5,447 nucleotides of DNA from Cytophagales bacterium. GTDB lineage: Bacteria; Bacteroidota; Bacteroidia; Cytophagales; Cyclobacteriaceae. Numbering within the stretch: the first letter of the stretch is position 1; each line of letters opens with the position of its first letter. Positions 1 to 5,447 of this stretch are shown here, piece by piece. The notes below the pieces were generated by a model. The model searched no databases. It was not told the DNA's origin and saw nothing but the letters and a program-made list of their open reading frames with translations. The position numbers and the translations under genes were made by a program. The DNA lies in contig JAJCYL010000320.1 of the NCBI GenBank assembly GCA_029262955.1, positions 1 through 5,447 of the forward strand, written 5' to 3'.

Positions 1-2438
1 TACTCGGTATCGCGGCCCTAGTGTCGATAAACTCGTTTCGAGATAATTTATTAAATGACATCAACGATCAGGCCAAAGAACTTCTGGGTGCTGATCTAAG
101 AGTTTCAAGTACCATAGAAGTACGAGAGGAAATTCTATCTCCCTTTGATTCACTGTTTGAAGAGGGGTCGCGAGAGACATATTTCGCTTCCATGATTTAT
201 TTTCCAAGGACTGATGGAACCAGACTTGTTCAAGTGAGAGCACTTGACGGCAATTATCCTTTTTATGGAACAATCGAAACTGAGCCAGCCAATGCTGCAA
301 CCGATTTTCGAAACAGTAGGCTGGCATTAGTGGATGCCACACTAATGCTTCAATATGAGGTAGAGGTTGGTGACAGCGTAAAAGTGGGAAACGTAAATTT
401 CAAAATTGCAGGTAAGTTGAGAAAAGTACCTGGCCAGAGTGGCTTGTCCGCAACCGTCGCTCCCGTAGTTTATATACCTTATCAATACCTTGAACAGACA
501 GGTCTTATCCAAAAAGGTAGTCGAATTAGGTATCAATATTTCTATAAAGCAGAATCTACAGTACTAGCTCAGGAGGTATTAAATAAACAGAAAGAGCGGT
601 TAGATGAATTAGGTATTGGCTACGAAACGGTAGAAGACAGGAAAGAGAGCACTGGAGACTCATTTAATAACCTTGGTAGGTTTTTGAATCTTGTAGCTTT
701 TATTGCCCTACTTCTTGGGTGTGTCGGGGTAGCCAGCTCAGTCCATATTTATATCAAAGAAAAAATAGCCACTGTGGCCGTACTCAGATGTCTCGGTTTA
801 AAGGGCAAACAAGCGTTTTTAATTTATCTCTATCAAATTGCAACCATGGGATTTATTGGAGCGGTTATAGGTACCGTGCTGGGAAGCTTTATCCAATCTT
901 TTCTGCCAAAAGTTTTCTCCGACTTTCTTCCTATAGAAGTTAGTATGGCTCTGTCATGGAGTGCCATTGCAGAAGGAATTGTTATAGGAGTTTTGATATC
1001 CGTGCTTTTTGCACTAATACCTCTTCTGGAAATCAGAAACATCTCTCCTTTAAAGACATTAAGAGCTTCTTATGAAAAAGAGGAGGATCAACCGGATAAG
1101 TTAAAGCTCCTGGTTTACGGTTTAATCTTCATCTTCATTTTCGGGTTTTCGATTCTTCAAATTCGGGAACTTGAAGAATCGATTTACTTTAGCGGGGGTA
1201 TTTTCTTGGCTTTTGGTATTCTCGCGGTGACTGGCAAGTTTATCATGTGGTTGGTGAGGAAGTATTTTCCGTCCTCGTGGAGTTATGTTTGGAGGCAAAG
1301 TCTGGCAAATCTGTATCGTCCAAACAATCAAACAATTACATTGATTGTTTCGATTGGATTGGGAACGGCACTAATCTCAACATTATTTTTTATTCAAAGC
1401 CTGCTGGTTGATAAAGTTGCCATATCCGGTGGTGGTGATCGTCCGAATATGGTATTATTTGACATTCAATCACAGCAAAAGGACGAGATTTCAGCGATTA
1501 CTTTGGATTATGACCTGCCTGTAGTGCAAGAGGTGCCCATTGTTACCATGCGATTGGCCAATATTAACGGCATAACTAAAGCCGATATCTATGAGGACAC
1601 CACTATTGCATATCCTGATTGGGCTTTTAATAGAGAGTACCGTGTAACATATAGAGATACATTGATCAATTCTGAAAGTGTGGTTCAAGGTGAATGGTCA
1701 GGAAAGGTCATTGATGATGTTATTCGAATATCGATAGCGGAAGGATTCGCAGAGAATATGGATGTCAAGGTGGGCGATGAAATGACCTTTAATGTCCAGG
1801 GAGCTGTAATTAAAACTGTGGTTGGAAGTTTGAGGGAAGTAGATTGGAATCGAGTACAGACCAATTTCCTTGTGGTCTTCCCAACCGGTGTTTTAGAAGA
1901 GGCTCCGCAATTCCATGTTTTAGTAACTAAAGTGGGGTCAGATGCAATTTCAGCCAGATATCAACAGGCCATTGTAAGGCAGTTTCCCAATGTTTCAATC
2001 ATTGATCTCACACTTATACTCAATACTTTAGATGAGGTCTTAGCTAAAATTTCCTTTGTCATACAATTCATGGCTATGTTTAGTATTGTAACTGGAATTC
2101 TGGTTCTTATTGGTTCTGTGATTATAAGTAAGTTCCAGAGAATTCAGGAAAGCGTTTTATTGAGAACCCTAGGAGCAAATAAAAAGCAAATTTTAAGTAT
2201 TACAGCCTTAGAGTATTTGTTTCTCGGTAGTGTGGCTGCAATTGCAGGCATCTTATTGGCCTTGATCGGTAGTTGGGCGCTTGCCGCATTTAGCTTTGAA
2301 ACCACATTTGTTCCAGATGTATTACCAGTGGTAATACTTTTTGTGGCAATCTCCGGTATTACGGTTTTAATTGGGATGTTAAATAGCAGATCAATTGTAG
2401 AAAGAACGCCGCTTGAAGTACTACGCGCTGAGATTTAA
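1..2438 (+). CDS. ABC transporter permease, FtsX/YbbP (COG3127) type, 5'-truncated by window edge
   Basis: Inner-membrane permease of the MacB/FtsX superfamily, which works with a separate LolD/YbbA-like ATPase. The reading frame is open from base 3, and codons 3-20 (LGIAAL) continue smoothly into the rest, so the GTG at 21 is an internal valine and the true start is upstream. Numbering from that GTG: a periplasmic MacB-PCD-like domain (about 1-215, with the family-typical AKELLGADL at 18-26); helices near 222-242, 268-292 and 312-336 (first FtsX domain); a central pair near 362-380 and 390-411; a helix near 438-462; a second periplasmic domain (about 465-675, with REVDWNRVQTNF at 605-616, typical of COG3127); and a last FtsX domain with helices near 680-702, 728-756 and 766-787. 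The C-terminus TPLEVLRAE is the usual FtsX ending. The two-FtsX layout at over 800 residues fits YbbP rather than MacB or LolC. Substrate is unknown; export of lipids, lipoproteins or hydrophobic compounds is inference from the family. No ATPase gene is visible. Confidence 0.93.
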   Translation, partial: LGIAALVSINSFRDNLLNDINDQAKELLGADLRVSSTIEVREEILSPFDSLFEEGSRETYFASMIYFPRTDGTRLVQVRALDGNYPFYGTIETEPANAATDFRNSRLALVDATLMLQYEVEVGDSVKVGNVNFKIAGKLRKVPGQSGLSATVAPVVYIPYQYLEQTGLIQKGSRIRYQYFYKAESTVLAQEVLNKQKERLDELGIGYETVEDRKESTGDSFNNLGRFLNLVAFIALLLGCVGVASSVHIYIKEKIATVAVLRCLGLKGKQAFLIYLYQIATMGFIGAVIGTVLGSFIQSFLPKVFSDFLPIEVSMALSWSAIAEGIVIGVLISVLFALIPLLEIRNISPLKTLRASYEKEEDQPDKLKLLVYGLIFIFIFGFSILQIRELEESIYFSGGIFLAFGILAVTGKFIMWLVRKYFPSSWSYVWRQSLANLYRPNNQTITLIVSIGLGTALISTLFFIQSLLVDKVAISGGGDRPNMVLFDIQSQQKDEISAITLDYDLPVVQEVPIVTMRLANINGITKADIYEDTTIAYPDWAFNREYRVTYRDTLINSESVVQGEWSGKVIDDVIRISIAEGFAENMDVKVGDEMTFNVQGAVIKTVVGSLREVDWNRVQTNFLVVFPTGVLEEAPQFHVLVTKVGSDAISARYQQAIVRQFPNVSIIDLTLILNTLDEVLAKISFVIQFMAMFSIVTGILVLIGSVIISKFQRIQESVLLRTLGANKKQILSITALEYLFLGSVAAIAGILLALIGSWALAAFSFETTFVPDVLPVVILFVAISGITVLIGMLNSRSIVERTPLEVLRAEI

Positions 2439-2443
2439 ACAAT

Positions 2444-2905
2444 ATGAAAAATTTGATTTTTTTACTGGCTTTACTTTACTCATTATCTATTCAGGCAAAA
2501 GGCCCAAATGAGGATGTAATGAAAGTGGTAGAATCATTATTTGAAGGAATGCGGAAGGGTGATAGTACAATGGTGAGAAATGTTTTTAGTGAGCAGGCCA
2601 GGTTAATGACAGTAATAGTGAAAGACGGTCAACCTCTCTTAAGAACTGGCTCTGTTGATGGATTTGTCAAAGCGGTTGGTACTCCACATGATAAATCGTG
2701 GAATGAGCCCATTTGGGATTTTGAAGTTAAAATAGACGGTAAGCTGGCCCAGGTTTGGACGAAGTATGCATTCTATCTTGGAGATGATTTTAGTCACTGT
2801 GGGGTAGATGCATTTCAACTGTTCAATGGAGAAGATGGTTGGAAGATCTTCCAGCTTACTGATACAAGACAATTCGAAAATTGTGAACTGCCACCGAATG
2901 AATAA
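2444..2905 (+). CDS. Secreted NTF2-like (SnoaL / lumazine-binding-like fold) protein
   Basis: Small exported protein of 153 residues with no assignable reaction. Residues 1-18 form a signal peptide: Lys2, a hydrophobic core LIFLLALLYSLS, and a probable signal peptidase I site after SIQA. There is no lipobox Cys, so the mature protein is probably soluble in the periplasm. The rest reads as one cone-shaped NTF2 domain: an N-terminal helix (EDVMKVVESLFEGMRKGD, 23-40), then alternating strands, with WTKYAFYL (105-112), HCGVDAFQLF (118-127) and GWKIFQLTDTR (132-142) typical of Bacteroidota NTF2-like proteins. NTF2 folds serve as enzymes or ligand-binding pockets, so function stays open. Cys119 and Cys147 are the only cysteines and could form a disulfide in the periplasm (inference). 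The start ATG lies 5 bases after the permease stop, with no Shine-Dalgarno sequence, which implies co-transcription and perhaps translational coupling. Fold assignment is fairly sure; role unknown. Confidence 0.82.
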   Translation: MKNLIFLLALLYSLSIQAKGPNEDVMKVVESLFEGMRKGDSTMVRNVFSEQARLMTVIVKDGQPLLRTGSVDGFVKAVGTPHDKSWNEPIWDFEVKIDGKLAQVWTKYAFYLGDDFSHCGVDAFQLFNGEDGWKIFQLTDTRQFENCELPPNE

Positions 2906-3016
2906 AAAAAAGAAAAGGCTATAAATCTTATTTGAAAATGAAAAGAAAGGAATAAGGCAGTATTTGTTTCAGGTATTTCTTTTCTTTGTGGCAAAATTTA
3001 GTGCGAACACCCTCAG

Positions 3017-3961
3017 ATGTATATTAATCAGGCCAGTTATTACTTACCCTCAGCGAGGGTAACAAATGAGTATTTTGCAAGTCTCAATGGGCTTTCAAAT
3101 GACTGGATTGTTGAACGAACAGGCATTCAGGAAAGGCGTAAGGCAGGTGAGTTTGAGAATACCAACACTATGGCGGTTGAAGCTGTAAAAGTGCTCCAGC
3201 AAAATACAGGAAGTGATTTAAAAGATGTTGATTTAATTGTAGGAGGTACCTATTCCCCATACGATACCGTGGTAACGTTGGCTCATTTCGTGCAACATCA
3301 TCTGGTACTGGAAGACGCACAAGCTGTTTCTGTTTCTGCAGCCTGCTCTACTTTTCTAAATTCCATGGAGATTGTGGAGGGATATTTTGCGTCCAACAAA
3401 TCCTCTAAAGCTATTGTTGTTTTATCTGAGCACAACACAGCCTACAATAATGAACATGATACTAAATCAGGTCATTTGTGGGGAGATGGATCTACCGCTT
3501 TTTTAATCTCAAAGGAGCGATTGTCACCTGATGATGTAGAAATTAAAGACATCATAACGAGAGGAGCGGCCAATGTCGGCAAAGGAATTGAGGGTGTAAT
3601 GCTTAAACCAGCCAATGGTGGTATAGACATGCCTAATGGAAAAGATGTCTTTATCAATGCCATTCAGTACATGTCCAGTGTGACCAAAAGCATATTGGAA
3701 AAGAATGGTTATTCACTCGATGATCTCAATTACCTTGTTCCACATCAGGCCAATCTCAGAATTACTAAAAATGTAGCTCAGAATCTTGGACTGTCGCAAG
3801 ACCGTGCTTTGTCGAACGTTCAATATTTGGGTAATACCGGGTGTGCTGGTTCTGGTATTGCGTTAGCAGAACATTGGAATGAATATAAAAAAGGAGATGT
3901 TATTGTGGTGACTGTTTTTGGTGGAGGATATAGCTACGGTGCCATGTTGCTAACATTATAG
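3017..3961 (+). CDS. 3-oxoacyl-ACP synthase III (KAS III / FabH-like condensing enzyme)
   Basis: Cytoplasmic thiolase-fold enzyme of 314 residues, about the length of E. coli FabH (317). Family members condense an acyl-CoA starter with malonyl-ACP, or catalyse related acyl transfers. The catalytic triad is present: Cys110 in SAACSTF, His243 in VPHQANLRI and Asn273 in LGNTGCAG. Also visible are W30-IVERTGI-QERR (28-41, the CoA-binding Trp/Arg region), GDGSTAFLI (156-164) and the C-terminal FGGGYSYGAMLL. The ATG at 3017 is chosen because an in-frame TAG lies at 2999-3001 and MYINQASYYLP is the expected N-terminus. Two departures from housekeeping FabH: the Asn loop reads GNTGCAGSG instead of GNTSAAS, and the position matching E. 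coli Arg151 appears to be Thr149. No other fatty-acid genes (plsX, fabD, acpP) flank it. It may therefore be a secondary KAS III for specialised lipid or polyketide starter chemistry rather than the essential FabH (inference). Family assignment is firm; substrate is not. Confidence 0.93.
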   Translation: MYINQASYYLPSARVTNEYFASLNGLSNDWIVERTGIQERRKAGEFENTNTMAVEAVKVLQQNTGSDLKDVDLIVGGTYSPYDTVVTLAHFVQHHLVLEDAQAVSVSAACSTFLNSMEIVEGYFASNKSSKAIVVLSEHNTAYNNEHDTKSGHLWGDGSTAFLISKERLSPDDVEIKDIITRGAANVGKGIEGVMLKPANGGIDMPNGKDVFINAIQYMSSVTKSILEKNGYSLDDLNYLVPHQANLRITKNVAQNLGLSQDRALSNVQYLGNTGCAGSGIALAEHWNEYKKGDVIVVTVFGGGYSYGAMLLTL

Positions 3962-3999
3962 ACATTCTCGAATATCAAAATCTCATAATATTCCGTTAA

Positions 4000-4021
4000 A
4001 TAGTTAGTTTTATCTGACTAT
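4000..4021. repeat. Inverted repeat (dyad) just upstream of the J-domain gene
   Basis: ATAGTTAG at 4000-4007 faces CTGACTAT at 4014-4021 across a 6-base spacer (TTTTAT). Seven of the eight positions are complementary, and the eighth is a G-T wobble that would pair in RNA. The dyad ends 10 bases before the GTG start of the J-domain gene and begins 38 bases after the KAS III stop. There is no following T-run, so it is a poor intrinsic terminator. It could be an operator or a hairpin in the 5' leader of the J-domain mRNA. Function is inference; the symmetry is directly visible but short enough to occur by chance in AT-rich DNA. Confidence 0.4.
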
Positions 4022-4031
4022 ATAAATTGCC

Positions 4032-5186
4032 GTGACCAATTACTACCGGATATTAGAAATTGGGGAAGATGCTTCAGATGCCGAAATTAAAGCTGCATTT
4101 AAAAAGAAAGCCTTAGTCTATCATCCCGACAAGAATGCCGGCGATTCAGACTGCGAAGAAATGTTTAAGCTGGTCAATGCGGCCTATCAAACGTTGTCTA
4201 ATCCATATGAACGAGCACGCTTTGATCTCAAACTAAAATTTGGTGAGGCTATAGTGGATAGCCCGCCACCACCTCCTTACAGACCAACCTATGCCCGGCC
4301 AAGATATGGTCCGCCTATAGATCACAAGACTAATGATAGAGCGACATTCTGGGCTTTCGCGATCTCGTTAGGTATTGCTTTTGTGGTAATGACGGGAATG
4401 GAACTGTTCAATCTGTATAATCAATATCAAAGAGACATTATGCTGGGGGAACGAAGACAGGTGTTTGAACAGGCGAGGGACCGTCAAGCTTCCGGCGAAA
4501 TTTCCGCATCTCTTCTAATGTTGGAGTCACTGGGTTCTTTTCATAAGGAAGAGGAGGATATCCTGGTATTTAAGGAAGACGTTTTAGATGATTTATTGCA
4601 GGATGGCACCAGGAACTTCTATCGTAACAATTTTAAAGCTGCCATTAAAGATTTTGAGTTATTCGAAGAGTTTGCAGAGAATAAAAGATTAAGTTTCGAA
4701 CTGCTTTTTGCCGAAACTCTCATGATGGCAGGTAATTATGATGAAGCCATTGGACGATTCAATAAGATTATTATTAGTGGCAATAATACGATTGATAATA
4801 ACTTAAAAGTGGCCTGGATTTATCGAGAGGGTAAAAAGGATTATGAATTAGCCATGAACTACTATGAAAAAGTGAGTAAAATGGCTATTAATGGCTACAA
4901 GAGAGTTTACGGTGAAGCCTATCCATTAATTCTCAATCCTCGAATTATACCGCCTACTCATTTCGATATTTTTGATGGGATGGCCCAAACCTTCTATTAT
5001 TTGGGAAATTACGATCGTGCTCTGAGTGCCATCAAATGGAATGTTATCATGTGGCCCGATTATCCTGAAAATTACTTATTGAAAGGAAAAATATTATTAG
5101 CGCAAGGTAAAGCGGAGACGGCTTGTGAACAGTTTGATTTGGCTATAGAAAAAGGTTGGGATGAATCTGTTAGGTGTGGAAATTAA
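4032..5186 (+). CDS. Membrane-anchored J-domain (DnaJ-like) protein with TPR-like C-terminal region
   Basis: Protein of 384 residues. An N-terminal J domain (about 2-67) opens with NYYRILEIGEDASDAEIK and carries the essential HPD motif at 31-33 (YHPDKN), so it should stimulate the ATPase of DnaK. There is no Gly/Phe region or zinc-finger domain, so it is not DnaJ itself but a specialised type III J protein. A Pro/Arg-rich linker (77-95, with a PPPPP run) precedes one transmembrane helix (about 105-126). The remainder is helical with TPR-like units, best seen at 223-248 (AGNYDEAIGRFNKI), 270-283 (YELAMNYYEKV), 314-338 (LGNYDRALSAI) and 347-373 (AQGKAETACEQFDLAIEKG). With the J domain in the cytoplasm, a single helix would place the TPR part in the periplasm (inference). 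The start is GTG: an in-frame TAA sits at 4023-4025, leaving only ATT, GCC and GTG before the J domain. Same strand as the KAS III gene, 70 bases downstream. Confidence 0.92.
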   Translation: MTNYYRILEIGEDASDAEIKAAFKKKALVYHPDKNAGDSDCEEMFKLVNAAYQTLSNPYERARFDLKLKFGEAIVDSPPPPPYRPTYARPRYGPPIDHKTNDRATFWAFAISLGIAFVVMTGMELFNLYNQYQRDIMLGERRQVFEQARDRQASGEISASLLMLESLGSFHKEEEDILVFKEDVLDDLLQDGTRNFYRNNFKAAIKDFELFEEFAENKRLSFELLFAETLMMAGNYDEAIGRFNKIIISGNNTIDNNLKVAWIYREGKKDYELAMNYYEKVSKMAINGYKRVYGEAYPLILNPRIIPPTHFDIFDGMAQTFYYLGNYDRALSAIKWNVIMWPDYPENYLLKGKILLAQGKAETACEQFDLAIEKGWDESVRCGN

Positions 5187-5187
5187 A

Positions 5188-5447
5188 TTAGTCCTTATAG
5201 ATTAAGAACTCATTGCGAAGGTCCTGAAATTCCTCCACTCCTTCCATTTCCAATAATTCTTCATGACTTCCGTTATTGTCAACCCAAAGACGAAGTTTAT
5301 CGGTACCGTTTAAGATGTCAAACGGCATAGTTGAAAACTCATATTCATATGGAGGGCTTTTCCAAACGAAATGATTTTCCAGATGACGTCTTAATTCACG
5401 ACAAAGGTGCTGACTAACTTTCCAAGGTTGAAAAGCATTTCTGTCAG
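5188..5447 (-). CDS. C-terminal end of a NamZ-like exo-beta-N-acetylmuramidase (DUF1343), cut by window edge
   Basis: On the minus strand a frame is open from 5445 down to a TAA stop at 5190-5188, giving 85 residues with no internal stop. It begins DRNAFQPWKVSQHLCREL. The stretch FVWKSPPYEYEFSTMPFDI (residues 26-44) followed by LNGTDKLRLW, then EEFQDLRNEFLIYKD at the end, resembles the C-terminus of DUF1343/NamZ proteins. In that family an aromatic PPYEYE segment precedes a P-D-hydrophobic-L-x-G segment, and the chain ends with an F-x-x-x-R-x-x-x-L-x-Y pattern. NamZ enzymes remove terminal N-acetylmuramic acid from peptidoglycan fragments and are usually exported; the catalytic part lies outside the window and cannot be checked. 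The gene converges on the J-domain gene, with one base between the two stops. Coding status is well supported by the clean frame; the family call rests on motif memory over a short segment. Confidence 0.72.
   Translation of the reverse strand, partial: DRNAFQPWKVSQHLCRELRRHLENHFVWKSPPYEYEFSTMPFDILNGTDKLRLWVDNNGSHEELLEMEGVEEFQDLRNEFLIYKD

Noticed and set aside
61..342. Minus-strand open frame inside the permease gene, and similar antisense frames at 342-536, 833-1042, 1122-1331, 1491-1688, 2639-2872 and 3472-3663
   Set aside because: They lie wholly inside well-supported plus-strand genes, give low-complexity or unfamiliar proteins, and show no family motif; they are shadows of the real frames.
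719..943. Plus-strand 74-codon frame overlapping the permease in another frame
   Set aside because: Its product has no recognisable motif, and the permease frame encodes conserved FtsX helices over the same bases.
2927..2956. Possible terminator hairpin after the NTF2-like gene (CTTATT at 2927-2932, AATAAG at 2951-2956)
   Set aside because: Only six AT-rich pairs across an 18-base loop and no T-run follows; this is expected by chance in such DNA.
2963..2988. Bacteroidota-style promoter for the KAS III gene: TTTG at 2963-2966 and TTTCTTTG at 2981-2988
   Set aside because: The -7 element misses the consensus A, and the 14-base spacing is shorter than the usual 17-23. A promoter in this gap is likely, but I cannot place it.
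3970..3993. Short inverted repeat GAATAT / ATATTC after the KAS III stop, as a terminator
   Set aside because: Six weak pairs with a 12-base loop and no T-run; not convincing.
1..5447. Mobile element, defence system, CRISPR array, tRNA or rRNA
   Set aside because: No transposase or integrase motifs, no terminal or direct repeats, no regularly spaced repeats and no tRNA-like cloverleaf or rRNA sequence were seen on either strand.

Overview
The window looks like ordinary chromosome from a member of the Bacteroidota, probably a marine or soil Cytophagales-type organism. The evidence is moderately AT-rich DNA, start codons with no recognisable Shine-Dalgarno sequence, and protein types common in that phylum: a long double-FtsX permease, a small secreted NTF2-like protein, a non-canonical KAS III and a NamZ/DUF1343 protein. 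The taxonomic call is an inference from style, not from a marker gene.

Layout. Positions 1-2438 (+) hold most of a large inner-membrane ABC transporter permease of the YbbP/COG3127 type; its N-terminus lies upstream of the window. Five bases later, 2444-2905 (+) encodes a small exported NTF2-fold protein, almost certainly on the same transcript. After a 111-base gap, 3017-3961 (+) encodes a complete FabH-like ketoacyl-ACP synthase III with its Cys-His-Asn triad intact but an altered active-site loop. After a 70-base gap holding a perfect-looking dyad (4000-4021), 4032-5186 (+) encodes a GTG-started membrane J-domain protein: J domain, Pro-rich linker, one transmembrane helix and a TPR-like C-terminal half. 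One base beyond its stop lies the stop of a minus-strand gene that runs off the right edge (5188-5447). Its 85 visible residues resemble the C-terminus of the NamZ-type exo-beta-N-acetylmuramidase (DUF1343) family.

How the genes relate. The permease and the NTF2-like gene are plausibly co-transcribed. The other genes are envelope- or lipid-related (fatty-acid-type condensation, membrane co-chaperone, cell-wall glycosidase), but nothing in the sequence shows that they form one pathway. I see no mobile element, CRISPR array, RNA gene or clear novel system. The points most worth a second look are the domain architecture and upstream dyad of the J-domain gene, and the atypical active-site loop of the KAS III.
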